64,000 nt of DNA, taken from Acinetobacter populi (GTDB taxonomy: Bacteria; Pseudomonadota; Gammaproteobacteria; Pseudomonadales; Moraxellaceae). The notes under the pieces are model-generated. The model was not told where the DNA came from and searched no databases. It saw only the letters and a program-made list of their open reading frames with translations. The position numbers were made by a program, and so were the translations under genes. Location: contig NZ_NEXX01000004.1 in assembly GCF_002174125.1 (NCBI RefSeq), forward strand, positions 186,001 through 250,000. Direction: 5' to 3'. The stretch's first letter is position 1. Each line of letters starts with the position of its first letter. Positions 17,403-27,138 of this stretch are shown piece by piece.

Positions 17403-17433
17403 AGACCCAATCCTTCACTTTGAGATTGGGTCT
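17403..17433 (+). terminator. Terminator of cbpA-cbpM
   Basis: A perfect 10-bp stem AGACCCAATC/GATTGGGTCT (17403-17412 with 17424-17433) lies 16 bp after the cbpM stop, followed by GTTCTCGATTT. The weak T-tract lowers certainty. Confidence 0.7.
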
Positions 17434-17573
17434 GTTCTCGATTTAAGTCAAACCATAGAGTCTAATAATAACTTCAAAATCATCTTTTTTATTTTTAAGA
17501 TAAACGACTTTAAAAGTGACCTATGGATTGAGGTTCATAGCAGTCATTAAACTCTTTGTAGATATCGCCTCAT

Positions 17574-18747
17574 TTAATGAATTTTATTTAAATCAATTTT
17601 TTGATTTTGAGATAACAACTCGGGAATACTACGCTGGCTTGTGCCCATCAGCCGTTTCCGTCTAAAAATATACATCAGGATCAATGTGGTCAGAATCATG
17701 GTCATCACCATAAACCAGAAACCAGAAACCATATGGATTTTTTAAACCGGGAATAACTTCAAAATTCATCCCATAAATCCCCGTTAGCAAAGTAAGCGGC
17801 GAGAAAATTGCGGTAATAATGGCTAAAATCCGCATGTTTTCATTGGTCTGATTGGCAATTGCAGAAAAATGTAAATCTATCGCCGTTTTAATCATCGCTT
17901 CCAGACGAGTAACATGTTTTTGTACCCGTTCCACATGACTTAATAGATCATGCACACGAACCAAGGTAATATCCTGACTTTCTAGAGAAAACTCACCTGT
18001 TAACTGGCTTTGGTTTTCCATAATATCATCCCGTAATTCCTGCAAGACATCGATCTGTTCTTCACACAAATATTCAATTTGCTGCAAGGCCATATTTTCC
18101 TGAAACAGATCCTGCCACTGGGTAAATCGTGCTGAACTTTGCAATAGCTGGTTTTGCCAGAATGTTACCCGCTGGGTTAAAGGTAAACGAATATCCAGAT
18201 AACGATCAATCACCACATTTAACAATCGTAATGTCAGATCCAATGGTGAACTGGGTAAACGTATATTCTTTCCGAGTTGGCTAATATCCTTATCCAACAT
18301 ACTGTTTAAACGATCTACATATTGTTTGGTCGCCAAATTACGGGAATCTCTGACACTAATCAAATAGTAGGGAGAAATACAAAAACTCATCGGTGTGGTT
18401 AGTAATTCCGCCGGATTTAACATTTTTATTTTGTCATCATGATCGGGTTGTGGCACTTGCTTAAAACCATCTTCAGGCGTGACCAGTTTGCGAAAGATTA
18501 ATAAATCATAATCTTCAGTCGTATCATAATTGGAAGGATGATCAATATTACAAATATCTTCAATATGGTATTCATTCATCATCAAATGGGTCTGTGCATA
18601 GACCTGTTGCTGCCATTGTTCGGGATGTTCCAGATCATCCAGCGTACACTCCAGCCAGACAAAGACCAGTTGTTTATTTTCCAAAGGTTTAGAACTCAGG
18701 AAAATCACCTGCGATTCTGAATGAATATAAAAATAATATTGTTTCAT
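17574..18747 (-). pseudogene. corA: CorA-family Mg2+/Co2+ channel, frameshifted before the last membrane helix
   Basis: The open frame 17662-18747 gives 361 residues: a cytoplasmic N-domain, a long helix, TM1 (about 307-325) and the pore signature GMN at 326-328. It should continue into TM2 but instead ends in a hydrophilic DDHDSDHIDPD tail. Removing one copy of a 7-bp tandem repeat (17715-17728) restores FWFMVMTMILTTLILMYIF and a basic tail. That frame runs to a stop at 17574-17576, giving 388 residues with a normal CorA ending. Without TM2 the pentameric channel should not assemble correctly. The gene is therefore probably inactive here, or can switch by repeat slippage, or the extra copy is an assembly error. 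Confidence 0.8.
17708..17728. repeat. 7-bp tandem repeat inside corA
   Basis: Three consecutive units, CCATAAA, CCAGAAA and CCAGAAA (plus-strand sense), lie at 17708-17714, 17715-17721 and 17722-17728. The second identical unit shifts the corA frame, because seven is not a multiple of three. Confidence 0.85.
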
Positions 18748-19000
18748 GTCTGCATCAAAGGCTCATAATGAAGGATAAGAAAATACGCATCCGATTGTTA
18801 TTTAAGTGATCGCCTAAAATCACTATAACTGATTTTTAGTTTTAGTCATGTTTAATTTTGCTGTCATATTATAGCATAAAACCATAAAAAATTTAAGGAA
18901 TAAAATTGAACGATCTGTTTACACAATCAACTCGTAATCCTGCCAAATAAGCTGATAATAAAATTGAAAAGAATGGTTTTAACAACAAGCAGGTGAAAAT

Positions 19001-19219
19001 ATGTTTCCGGAATACCGTACTTTGATTAGCAAATTAAAACAGGAAGATGCCCATTTTTCCAAAGTATTTGATGAACACAATGCGATTGATCATGAAATCA
19101 TTCGCCTAGAACAAAGTCCTGTGACCAGTGGGCTGGAGGAAATCGAAACACTCAAAAGACAAAAACTGAAATTAAAAGATGAACTGTATGTCATGCTAAA
19201 GCGAGCAGATCAAGCGTAA
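19001..19219 (+). CDS. YdcH-family small coiled-coil protein (DUF465)
   Basis: This 72-residue all-helical protein has the DUF465 pattern: F-x-EYRTLISKLKQEDAHFSKVFDEHN then LKRQKLKLKDELYVMLKRA. The function is unknown. Length and sequence match E. coli YdcH. AGGTG lies 5-9 bp before the ATG. It stands alone between the corA gene and dctA and ends at a bidirectional terminator. Confidence 0.88.
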   Translation: MFPEYRTLISKLKQEDAHFSKVFDEHNAIDHEIIRLEQSPVTSGLEEIETLKRQKLKLKDELYVMLKRADQA

Positions 19220-19246
19220 AAAAAGCTGCCATCTGGCAGCTTTTTT
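19219..19246. terminator. Bidirectional terminator between ydcH-like and dctA
   Basis: A 12-bp perfect stem AAAAAAGCTGCC/GGCAGCTTTTTT (19219-19230 with 19235-19246) with a 4-nt loop has A- and T-tracts on both sides. Confidence 0.92.
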
Positions 19247-19248
19247 AT

Positions 19249-20559
19249 TTAGTCATTTGTGACGTTATGCTGTTTCAGGGTACGATCAAGCTGTTCCTTG
19301 TCCAGTGCCTTATCCCATCGTGCAACAACAATCGTTGCACAGGCATTTCCGACCAGATTGGTCAATGCACGACATTCAGACATAAAACGGTCAATCCCTA
19401 GAATCAATGCCATACCTGCAACCGGGATATCCGGAACTACGGATAAAGTAGCCGCAAGGGTAATAAAGCCAGCACCAGTAATCCCTGCCGCACCTTTTGA
19501 ACTTAACATTGCAACCAGCAAGATGGTAATTTCCTGCATCAAGGTCAGCTCAATATTACAGGCCTGAGCAATAAATAATGCTGCCAGCGTCATATAAATA
19601 TTGGTACCGTCCAGGTTAAATGAGTAACCTGTCGGGATCACCAGACCCACCACAGATTTTTCACAACCGGCTTTTTCCATTTTCGCCATCAATGAAGGTA
19701 AAGCGGCTTCTGAAGAACTCGTCCCCAATACCAGCCATAATTCTTCTTTGATATAACGAATCAAATTGAGAATAGAGAATCCGTTATAGCGCGCAACAGC
19801 ACCCAGCACGATAAAGATAAACAGTAATGAAGTCACATAGAAGGTCACGATCAATAACATCAAGTTACCGATTGAACCAATACCATATTTACCAATGGTA
19901 AATGCCATTGCACCAAATGCCCCGATTGGTGCAAACTTCATCAGCATACCAACCAGAGTAAATACAGGCGAAGTCAGCTGTTGTAGGAATTCTACAATTG
20001 GACGACCTAGATCACCGGTTTTGGACAATGCCAAACCAAATAGTACCGCAACAAAAAGTACTTGCAGAATCTGACCAGAGACAAATGGGCTAACCAAAGT
20101 ATCCGGAATGATATTCATCAAAAAGCCAGTCACTGTAGATTCATGCGCCTTGGCAGCGTATTCATCCACTTTGTCACTATGCAATGTACTTGGATCAATA
20201 TTCAAGCCACTACCTGGCTCAACAACATTGGCAACCACTAAACCAATCACCAGTGCCAGCGTTGAGAAGGTAATAAAGTAGATCATTGCCTTACCAGTTA
20301 CACGACCAACACTGCCGATATTTTTCATCCCGGCAATACCTGTTACCACCGTGAGGAAGATTACCGGTGCAATAATCATTTTCACCAGTTTAATGAAAGC
20401 ATCACCCAGTGGCTTTAAACTTTCCCCAGTCTCTGGATAAAAATGCCCTAACAGGATCCCCGCTACAATCGCAAAAACAACCTGCACATAAAGAATTTGA
20501 TAAAATTTCTGTGGCTTTTTCGGGGTCTGATCCCCCGTAGAAGAAACATCTATATGCAT
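19249..20559 (-). CDS. dctA: Dicarboxylate:cation symporter (DctA/GltP family)
   Basis: This 436-residue symporter is of the DAACS family. It shows [23 protein letters not shown], the re-entrant-loop serine motif [13 protein letters not shown], and [20 protein letters not shown], all typical of DctA rather than eukaryote-like glutamate carriers. It imports succinate, fumarate or malate, or possibly glutamate or aspartate. The start at 20559 is preferred because AAGG lies 8 bp before it; an ATG 36 bp further upstream has no such site. A 313-bp AT-rich gap separates it from pnp, with no visible gene apart from the pnp terminator. Confidence 0.88.
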   Translation of the reverse strand: MHIDVSSTGDQTPKKPQKFYQILYVQVVFAIVAGILLGHFYPETGESLKPLGDAFIKLVKMIIAPVIFLTVVTGIAGMKNIGSVGRVTGKAMIYFITFSTLALVIGLVVANVVEPGSGLNIDPSTLHSDKVDEYAAKAHESTVTGFLMNIIPDTLVSPFVSGQILQVLFVAVLFGLALSKTGDLGRPIVEFLQQLTSPVFTLVGMLMKFAPIGAFGAMAFTIGKYGIGSIGNLMLLIVTFYVTSLLFIFIVLGAVARYNGFSILNLIRYIKEELWLVLGTSSSEAALPSLMAKMEKAGCEKSVVGLVIPTGYSFNLDGTNIYMTLAALFIAQACNIELTLMQEITILLVAMLSSKGAAGITGAGFITLAATLSVVPDIPVAGMALILGIDRFMSECRALTNLVGNACATIVVARWDKALDKEQLDRTLKQHNVTND

Positions 20560-20809
20560 CTTATGCACCTTTTTCAAAAACTCTTTCCCTTGCATACAAA
20601 AGTCGTGCAGTTTATTGCGATAAGGGGAGAGAGTAGAAGTGTTAAAAAAATTTGCTGAATTTTACGTTATTTTTACCTGAATAAAACAAAGCTAGACTAA
20701 TGTCTAATAGCTCACACTTAAGTCTACATCAATATATTTTCATTATTTTTAATATAAATAAAACATATAAAACAATATTTTAAATAAAAAATATGGCAAA
20801 ATTATGGCA

Positions 20810-20845
20810 AAAAAAAGCGCCGATTCATTTAAACAATAAATCGGC
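20810..20845 (-). terminator. Intrinsic terminator of pnp
   Basis: GCCGATT (20819-20825) pairs with AATCGGC (20839-20845). On the minus strand the stem is followed by a run of T (20810-20816), about 65 bp after the pnp stop. Confidence 0.85.
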
Positions 20846-20908
20846 ACTTAATAAAAAGATTGCATCAAAATACTACAATGTAAATTTACATTTGATGCGA
20901 ACTCTTAC

Positions 20909-23017
20909 TTAGGCTTGTACTTGACCCTGCTGTGGAATGTCTTTCATGGTCAATTTAATACGACCACGGTTGTCTACATCCTGCACCTGAACCTGCAATT
21001 CCTGACCTTCAGTCAAGACATCTGTCACATTGGCAATACGCTCATTTGAAATTTGCGAAATATGTAACAGACCATCCGTACCCGGCATGATGTTCACAAA
21101 CGCACCAAATTCAACAATACGAATCACTTTACCTGTGTAGATTTTACCTGGTTCGATCTCTGCGGTCAGTGCCTGAATCTTGGCAACCGCAGCACTTGCA
21201 GAAGCTTTAGACTCACCAAAGACACGAACTGTACCATTGTCTTCGATATCAATCGCTGCACCAGTTTCTTCTGTGATTGAACGGATAGTTGCACCGCCTT
21301 TACCAATTACGTCACGAATCTTGTCTGGATTGATATTAATCACTTGGAAGGTTGGCGCGAACATGTTGATTTCTGGACGTGCACGGGAAATGACTTTATT
21401 CATTTCATTCAGGATATGCATACGACCTGCAAATGCCTGATTCAGTGCCACTTCCATAATTTCTTCGGTAATCCCTTCAATCTTGATGTCCATTTGCAGT
21501 GCAGTAATACCATTGGCAGAACCAGCAACTTTAAAGTCCATGTCTCCCAGATGATCTTCATCACCTAGAATATCCGACAATACAGCAAAACGATCACCTT
21601 CTTTGACCAGACCCATAGCAATACCTGCAACAGGTGCTTTCAACGGTACGCCAGCATCCATCAATGCCAGAGATGCGCCACAGACAGATGCCATGGAAGA
21701 TGAACCATTCGATTCTGTAATATCAGATACCACACGTAACACATAAGGGAAACGATCAACTGGTGGCAATACTGCTTGTACACCACGACGAGCCAAACGA
21801 CCATGACCAATTTCACGACGTTTTGGTCCAGATTCACGGCCTGTTTCACCGACAGAATATGCAGGGAAATTATAGTGCAACATGAAATTATCAGTTTTTG
21901 TACCTGATAATGTATCTACCATCAAGGCATCACGGGTATTACCCAATGTTGCAGTCACCAATGCCTGTGTTTCACCACGGGTAAACAATGCAGAACCATG
22001 GGTACGTGGCAAGACACCCACTTGTACATCCAATTGACGTACAGTTTTGGTATCACGACCATCAATACGTGGTTTACCAGACAGGATATTGTCACGCACG
22101 GTGCGATATTTTAAATCTTCAAACAGGAAATCGACTTCGTCTGCAATGCCGTCCACATCTTCTTCTGGAACGAACTGTGCAACTGCTTCGGCATGTAATG
22201 CATCTAGTGCTGCATAACGATCCTGTTTTTCTGCAATGGTATAAGCATCAGAAATTTTGGCTTCAAATGCTTGTTTTAACTTCTCACGTAATTCTTCGTT
22301 ATGCGCTGGTGCAACCCAGTCAGATTCCACCGCACCTGCGGCAGCAGCAAATTCTTTGATTGCCTGAATTGCAATTTGCATTTCATCATGACCAAACAAT
22401 ACCGCACCCAGCATTTGATCTTCAGACAATTCTTTTGCTTCAGACTCAACCATTAACACCGCAGTATCTGTACCAGCGACCACGAGGTCAAGGTCAGACT
22501 CTTTAAGTTGTTCATAGTTTGGGTTTAAAACATATTCACCATTGATCACACCAACACGCGCCGCAGCAATCGGACCACGGAACGGTGTACCAGCAATCGC
22601 TAATGCAGCCGAAGTACCCAGCATCGCAGCAATATCTGCATCCATGGTTTTATCAGAAGATACAACAGTTGCAGTCACCTGAATTTCGTTGTAATAACCT
22701 TCCGGGAACAATGGACGAATTGGACGGTCAATCAAACGGGAAATCAGTGTTTCGGCCTCTGAGGCACGACCTTCGCGTTTGCCATAACCACCCGGAATAC
22801 GCCCAGCAGCGTATTGTTTTTCTTGATAATTTACTGTAAGTGGAAAGAAGTCCTGACCTGCTTTTGCAGTCGGTTGGGCAACCACAGCAACCAGCACAGT
22901 GACACCGCCCATAGTGATGACAACAGATTTTGCCTGACGCGCCACACGACCTGTTTCAAGTACGACGGTATGTTGACCATATTGGAATTCTTTACGAATG
23001 ATATTAAACATTGACAT
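20909..23017 (-). CDS. pnp: Polynucleotide phosphorylase
   Basis: This 702-residue PNPase degrades RNA 3' to 5' by phosphorolysis as a trimer, in the degradosome or free. Domains in order are RNase PH 1 (about 1-145), a helical linker, RNase PH 2 with the active-site region GSGSx-like [14 protein letters not shown] (about 315-545), a KH domain with [17 protein letters not shown] (about 555-615) and S1 with [18 protein letters not shown] (about 622-690). It lies downstream of rpsO on the same strand, the classic rpsO-pnp order. AGGAAAC lies 8 bp before the chosen ATG; a second in-frame ATG 6 bp later would give the more usual MFNIIRKEF start. Confidence 0.97.
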   Translation of the reverse strand: MSMFNIIRKEFQYGQHTVVLETGRVARQAKSVVITMGGVTVLVAVVAQPTAKAGQDFFPLTVNYQEKQYAAGRIPGGYGKREGRASEAETLISRLIDRPIRPLFPEGYYNEIQVTATVVSSDKTMDADIAAMLGTSAALAIAGTPFRGPIAAARVGVINGEYVLNPNYEQLKESDLDLVVAGTDTAVLMVESEAKELSEDQMLGAVLFGHDEMQIAIQAIKEFAAAAGAVESDWVAPAHNEELREKLKQAFEAKISDAYTIAEKQDRYAALDALHAEAVAQFVPEEDVDGIADEVDFLFEDLKYRTVRDNILSGKPRIDGRDTKTVRQLDVQVGVLPRTHGSALFTRGETQALVTATLGNTRDALMVDTLSGTKTDNFMLHYNFPAYSVGETGRESGPKRREIGHGRLARRGVQAVLPPVDRFPYVLRVVSDITESNGSSSMASVCGASLALMDAGVPLKAPVAGIAMGLVKEGDRFAVLSDILGDEDHLGDMDFKVAGSANGITALQMDIKIEGITEEIMEVALNQAFAGRMHILNEMNKVISRARPEINMFAPTFQVININPDKIRDVIGKGGATIRSITEETGAAIDIEDNGTVRVFGESKASASAAVAKIQALTAEIEPGKIYTGKVIRIVEFGAFVNIMPGTDGLLHISQISNERIANVTDVLTEGQELQVQVQDVDNRGRIKLTMKDIPQQGQVQA

Positions 23018-23081
23018 GTATTATTGTTTCCTAAATTTTATGCTGGCTGAAGGCCCCTAAGGTTTGGCATTCCATCCACAA

Positions 23082-23104
23082 CATCATTTTTTAAGCAAAT
23101 GATG
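23082..23104 (-). promoter_or_regulatory. Hairpin in the pnp leader
   Basis: An 8-bp stem CATCATTT/AAATGATG (23082-23089 with 23097-23104), extendable by 3 bp across an internal loop, lies in the pnp leader. E. coli pnp is autoregulated through an RNase III-cleaved leader stem, and this position would fit, but cleavage cannot be inferred from sequence. Confidence 0.35.
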
Positions 23105-23160
23105 GGATGTGATGACAAAGCTTAGAAGCCGCTTCTTACCAGTCTTTCACAAGTTTTAAC

Positions 23161-23189
23161 ACAAAAAGAAGAGGCGTAATCGCCCCTTC
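23161..23189 (-). terminator. Terminator/attenuator between rpsO and pnp
   Basis: A 9-bp stem with one G-T pair (23168-23176 with 23181-23189, loop TAAT) is followed on the minus strand by TTTTTGT. It would end most rpsO transcripts; partial read-through into pnp is common in other bacteria. Confidence 0.8.
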
Positions 23190-23278
23190 TCATATCACCA
23201 TAGCTAACTTAAGCACAGCAGTAATACAATATAATGAATTTGGTAAAACACCTAGCATCAATGTATTACTTTTAGGTA

Positions 23279-23548
23279 TTAACGACGTAAACCTAATGCA
23301 CCGATCAACGCTGTATAACGTGCGTGATCTTTACCATTTAAGTAATCAAGCAATTTACGACGTTGGTTTACCATACGGATCAAACCACGACGACTATGAT
23401 GGTCGTGTTTGTGGGTTTTGAAATGACCTTGTAAATCGTTGATTTGTGCACTCAATAATGCAACTTGTACTTCTGGTGAACCAGTGTCGTTTTCAGCACG
23501 TGCAAATTTTGCAATAATTTCAGCACGTTGTTCGTTAGTTAAAGCCAT
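23279..23548 (-). CDS. rpsO: 30S ribosomal protein S15
   Basis: This 89-residue S15 is recognised by [15 protein letters not shown] and the RNA-binding core [15 protein letters not shown], ending ALGLRR. It binds 16S rRNA early in 30S assembly. The start at 23548 has GGAG 6-9 bp upstream and gives the universal length; the open frame extends 28 codons further but without homology. A gap of about 750 bp separates it from pyrE upstream. Confidence 0.98.
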   Translation of the reverse strand: MALTNEQRAEIIAKFARAENDTGSPEVQVALLSAQINDLQGHFKTHKHDHHSRRGLIRMVNQRRKLLDYLNGKDHARYTALIGALGLRR

Positions 23549-23881
23549 CGTTTTCTCCGAGATGCTTAAAAATTCAATAGAAGCGATAAGATTAAGTTTT
23601 CCTGTTCTGGAAAAACTTTTGCCGTGCATCACTACAGCAAGCGCACTATTTTAAATGAATTTAACCATGAATGCAAAAACTAAAATTCAACTGGCTTGAG
23701 ATAGAAGATATGGTCTGCTCATTTGGACAGGATCATGGCATAGCGCAATGACATTTTGGTTAAAATAACACCACCTCTGAATAAAAGTATTTGTTTGTAT
23801 AAATAAAATTAATTTCAATGAAAGAATCACGACGGAGTCTTACAAGATTAGGAATATGTTAGGATTAACCTTCGGTTCGAC

Positions 23882-24017
23882 CTACTTTTCTTTCGGGAAA
23901 AGTAGGCAAAACCATTTGTCCGCTGCGAACTCGGTCAAATACCGCTAAAGAACAAGTTAATTGAAAAACATTGTCTTGCAAATAATTTGCTGACCTCGAA
24001 CAAGCAGCGGACGCTGC
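23882..24017. repeat. Dispersed-repeat-like palindromic element between rpsO and pyrE
   Basis: This noncoding stretch holds a perfect 10-bp inverted repeat CCTACTTTTC/GAAAAGTAGG (23882-23891 with 23898-23907) and, 100 bp on, the 14-bp palindrome GCAGCG-GA-CGCTGC (24004-24017). The sequence CCGCTGCGAACTCGGTC between them is more GC-rich than the surroundings. It resembles degenerate dispersed repeats seen in gammaproteobacterial genomes near 'TACTTTTCTTTCGGGAAAAG'. I recognise the style but cannot name a family. The flanks 23549-23880 hold nothing else I can identify. Confidence 0.45.
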
Positions 24018-24080
24018 TACGAAACCAATTTCTTCTACTCACCTTATCCCGGATTCACGCTAAAATATAGGTAAAAAATA

Positions 24081-24108
24081 GAACCTAAATATTTGCATAT
24101 TTAGGTTC
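24081..24108 (-). terminator. Second terminator-like hairpin downstream of pyrE
   Basis: A perfect 12-bp stem GAACCTAAATAT/ATATTTAGGTTC (24081-24092 with 24097-24108) with a 4-nt loop is followed on the minus strand by TATTTTTTACC. The pyrE transcript already has a terminator at 24230-24270, so this one may be a backup or the end of a small RNA. Confidence 0.55.
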
Positions 24109-24229
24109 GAGCTGCGCTGTTTATTGTTATTTATTTTTAGAATCACACAACTCTTTAGATCTACTAAAATATCTATTTAGATTTGGCGTTTAATATATCC
24201 TATCTTTTGATCGAAATCCTGCATAGAGC

Positions 24230-24270
24230 AAAAAGCCTATTCATGTGTAAGTTATCACTTACAAATAGGC
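24230..24270 (-). terminator. Terminator of pyrE
   Basis: An outer stem GCCTATT/AATAGGC (24235-24241 with 24264-24270) encloses an inner stem GTAAGT/ACTTAC (24247-24252 with 24257-24262), followed on the minus strand by TTTTTGC, about 30 bp after the pyrE stop. Confidence 0.85.
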
Positions 24271-24302
24271 AAGATTCCATCATTTTAACGATAAACAATC
24301 TA

Positions 24303-24953
24303 TTAAATACCGTATTGCGCACGATAAGCCTGCATTGCTGCGAGTGCCTGTGTTTCGCCTTTTGCATCAAGATAATCCATTAAATCTTTCATACTAATCA
24401 AAGCATGCACAGGAATATCCAGTTCTTTTTGAACTTCCTGAATCGCAGATAATTCACCCTGTCCACGTTCCTGACGATCCAGTGCCACCAGTACACCGGC
24501 AATTTCTGCACCGGCATTTTTAAGAATATTCACCACTTCACGAATGGCCGTACCCGCAGTAATCACGTCATCAATAATCCAGACTTTTTTACCTGCAACC
24601 GCAGCACCAACCAATACGCCGCCCTCACCATGATCTTTGGCTTCTTTACGATTAAAACCCCACGGCACACTTTTTTGATGATGCTGCATCAACGCAACTG
24701 CGGTCGCTGCAACAAATGGAATACCTTTATAGGCTGGACCAAAAATTACATCAACATGTTCACAATTGATTAATTGATCGGCATAGCCTTGCGCCAGTAA
24801 TGACAAGGCCTCGCCATCATTTAATAGCCCTGCATTAAAAAAATAAGGACTCACACGGCCCGATTTTAAAGTAAACTCTCCAAACTTAAGCACACCACGT
24901 GACAATGCCAAATCGATAAATGCCTGTGGATTAAATGTAGTTGTCGTGGTCAT
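24303..24953 (-). CDS. pyrE: Orotate phosphoribosyltransferase
   Basis: This 216-residue enzyme joins orotate to PRPP to form OMP in pyrimidine synthesis. The PRPP-binding motif [13 protein letters not shown] is at residues 124-136, the phosphate-binding [10 protein letters not shown] at 71-80, and the catalytic lysine loop [13 protein letters not shown] at 100-112. It is divergent from the Crc/ExoIII gene with only about 50 bp between starts, the same pyrE-crc neighbourhood as in Pseudomonas. Confidence 0.96.
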   Translation of the reverse strand: MTTTTTFNPQAFIDLALSRGVLKFGEFTLKSGRVSPYFFNAGLLNDGEALSLLAQGYADQLINCEHVDVIFGPAYKGIPFVAATAVALMQHHQKSVPWGFNRKEAKDHGEGGVLVGAAVAGKKVWIIDDVITAGTAIREVVNILKNAGAEIAGVLVALDRQERGQGELSAIQEVQKELDIPVHALISMKDLMDYLDAKGETQALAAMQAYRAQYGI

Positions 24954-25000
24954 GCTATGCTCCGTATCTTTGAAATAACAAAATGAGGTTTAACCTGCGC

Positions 25001-25822
25001 ATGATACCAAAGGATCACTATCCGCGTGATGTAAAAATTCTTCGTGTGGTTTCAATTAACGTCAATGGACTACGTTCTTCTCATAAAAAAGGTCTGTTTG
25101 AATGGATTGAACAATCCGAAGCTGATGTTATTTGTATGCAAGAAACCCGCATCAGCGATCATCAATGGACTGATGCCTTTAAGCCCGAAGGCTGGTATGC
25201 TCACCTATTTCCCGCCGAACGTGCTGGTTATGCCGGTACAGCAATTTATAGCAGATTACCGTTTTTACATATTCAAGATGGATTAGGTTTTGATCTGGCC
25301 GATACGCAAGGTCGCTTTACCGTCGCCACCTTTGAGATTGGTCTAGAAAAACCGGTGGAAATTGCTTCATTATATTTGCCCTCCGGCTCATCAGGTGAAG
25401 AAGCACAAACCCGTAAGGATCATTTTTTAGAACAATATCAACAGTTATTAAAACAATGGCGGGATCAAAATCGTTCTATCATTGTCTGTGGCGATTACAA
25501 TATTGTGCATAAACGGATTGATATTAAAAACTGGTCTGGCAATCAGAAATCTTCTGGCTGTTTACCGCATGAGCGTGCCTGGTTAGATCATATTTATGAT
25601 GAATTAGGCTATGTCGATACCTTTCGTGTGGTACGTCAGGAAGCAGAATTATATTCATGGTGGTCAAATCGCGGACAGGCCCGTGCCAAGAATGTTGGTT
25701 GGCGGATTGATTATCAGGCTTGCTCACCGGATTGGAAAGACCGTACAGTCAATGCATGGGTCTATAAGGAACAATGGTTTAGTGACCATGCACCAGTGAT
25801 CATTGATTATAAAATTGCCTAA
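25001..25822 (+). CDS. crc: Crc/exodeoxyribonuclease III family protein
   Basis: This 273-residue protein is of the ExoIII/Crc endonuclease-phosphatase fold. Catalytic positions of ExoIII are retained: the metal-binding Glu in CMQETR, Asp-Tyr-Asn in CGDYNIV and the final SDHAPV histidine. In Pseudomonas Crc these are replaced, and Crc acts as an RNA-binding catabolite-repression partner of Hfq. The position next to pyrE and residues such as DIKNWSGNQKSSGCLPHERAWLD favour the Crc branch, so this may be a Crc relative that is still a nuclease. The name xthA is an alternative. The start at 25001 has GAGG upstream at a rather long spacing; the ATG at 24983 is also possible. Confidence 0.8.
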   Translation: MIPKDHYPRDVKILRVVSINVNGLRSSHKKGLFEWIEQSEADVICMQETRISDHQWTDAFKPEGWYAHLFPAERAGYAGTAIYSRLPFLHIQDGLGFDLADTQGRFTVATFEIGLEKPVEIASLYLPSGSSGEEAQTRKDHFLEQYQQLLKQWRDQNRSIIVCGDYNIVHKRIDIKNWSGNQKSSGCLPHERAWLDHIYDELGYVDTFRVVRQEAELYSWWSNRGQARAKNVGWRIDYQACSPDWKDRTVNAWVYKEQWFSDHAPVIIDYKIA

Positions 25823-25836
25823 TCAAACGCACGTTT

Positions 25837-25864
25837 TTCAGGTTATGCCTTTGCATAACCTGAA
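25837..25864. terminator. Hairpin between convergent crc and a hypothetical gene
   Basis: A 12-bp perfect stem TTCAGGTTATGC/GCATAACCTGAA (25837-25848 with 25853-25864) with a 4-nt loop lies between two converging genes. Neither side has a long T-run, but position and strength suggest a shared terminator. Confidence 0.65.
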
Positions 25865-25866
25865 TG

Positions 25867-26622
25867 TTAATATTGATAATCCTGCCGATATTTTTCCGGT
25901 ATTTGATACTGCTTGCCATCAAATTTTAATACAAAACTTTCCTGCCACTGTTTTCCATTCTGTGTTGTACAATGATCAAAAGTTTCCTGACTGCTTTGAT
26001 GTTTCATATTGGTTTTAACTTGTAAATCGGCAAAACCATTATGCTGTTTTTTTAGCACCTGAATACTGGATGTTTGCTTATACCATTCACCATAACAATT
26101 CATGTCCCACTCTCCACTGTCTTTCATCACCACCAATTGATCGAGTTGTTTTCGTTTTTGACCAAAATCATAAAGATTCAAAGTCGTTTGATAGTAAGGA
26201 CTAACACGCGAAGCATTTTGATAACTGATTCGTAAGCCGACAGCACGAAGTTTGGCATTTAATCGATAAGGGGCTGTATCTAGACGAATCTGATATAAAC
26301 CCACTGCATCAGAGATATAAATTGTCGGATCCTGATAGCGCCAAAGGACTTTGCGGGTTTGATCATTAATTGCCAGAAATATGATTTGAAAATCATATTC
26401 CAATTCGCTATCAAAGGTCAGTGGCTGCACTGCTGCCAGCAATGTCACCCCTTTTTGCTCAGGCATCGTATCACATGCCACCAGATTTCCCTGATCCTCT
26501 TGCTGAATCTGCTGCTGTGTTAAAATATACTGGATATCCACAGGCAACTGGCACAGATTTGCCATACTTGTATTCGAGAATATTACACCGCATGCCAATA
26601 GAATAAAACGTATGACGTTCAT
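25867..26622 (-). CDS. Secreted hypothetical protein
   Basis: This is a 251-residue protein I do not recognise. A signal peptide is clear: basic-poor MNVIRFILLACGVIFSNTSMA with probable cleavage after SMA (residue 21). The mature part has four cysteines (CQLP near 23, CDTM near 50, CYGE near 190 and CTTQ near 220) that could form two disulfides, and it is rich in Gln, Tyr and beta-strand patterns. It is probably periplasmic. It is transcribed alone, convergent with crc. Confidence 0.7.
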   Translation of the reverse strand: MNVIRFILLACGVIFSNTSMANLCQLPVDIQYILTQQQIQQEDQGNLVACDTMPEQKGVTLLAAVQPLTFDSELEYDFQIIFLAINDQTRKVLWRYQDPTIYISDAVGLYQIRLDTAPYRLNAKLRAVGLRISYQNASRVSPYYQTTLNLYDFGQKRKQLDQLVVMKDSGEWDMNCYGEWYKQTSSIQVLKKQHNGFADLQVKTNMKHQSSQETFDHCTTQNGKQWQESFVLKFDGKQYQIPEKYRQDYQY

Positions 26623-26806
26623 TGTTATACTCGTCTATTTTTTGTATCAATCTAGCATGCCAATTCTTTCCATGCATCTTTTTATTTGCATCAAAAATAC
26701 GATATTGCCAAAATTTAATATGCTTTATTTTCGACACAATTCACTCGATAAAATTACAGCAATATTGATCTAATAAAAACAATCCAATCTGTTCGCATCT
26801 AAAAAA

Positions 26807-26852
26807 TACTGTATATTTAATCATCTTCTTACTGTATGTTTAATCATCTTCT
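26807..26852. repeat. 23-bp tandem duplication in an intergenic region
   Basis: Two adjacent 23-bp copies (26807-26829 and 26830-26852) differ at one base. Each contains TTTAATCATCTTCT. They lie upstream of the UPF0756 gene and downstream of no gene on the plus strand. I see no protein-coding role. Confidence 0.8.
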
Positions 26853-26971
26853 TTATGAACTTACACACCTACTTTATTTGCCAGAAAAGACATCCTTCTC
26901 CCTGAAAGACTGGATTTTTGATAAAAATAGCGTAAACTTACTGCGCTTGCATTTTATCCGATGTAAGACGT

Positions 26972-27050
26972 ATTTAAGCCTAGACCCGATTGCTTAAATC
27001 ATTTGATCGTCCTGTAAGGCATAGGTAGTACCTCTACACAGTTTTACAGG
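26972..27050 (+). other. Possible structured RNA leader upstream of the UPF0756 gene
   Basis: This 80-bp stretch can form an 8-bp hairpin (26972-26979 with 26992-26999). A second stem CCTGTAA/TTACAGG (27011-27017 with 27044-27050) encloses a small palindrome AGGTA-G-TACCT (27023-27033). It lies in the 26623-27138 gap, about 90 bp before the next gene. No known riboswitch class is recognised. Confidence 0.3.
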
Positions 27051-27138
27051 GCTCATTTAGATTGTTGTTCCCGCCAAAAACACGATAAACTGCTCCATGG
27101 CAACATTTGCCCCCCTAGCATTTTTCTGTGATCGCCTT

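Noticed and set aside
26807-26852. Start of a CRISPR array
   Set aside because: The two units are directly adjacent without spacers, and no cas genes are present.
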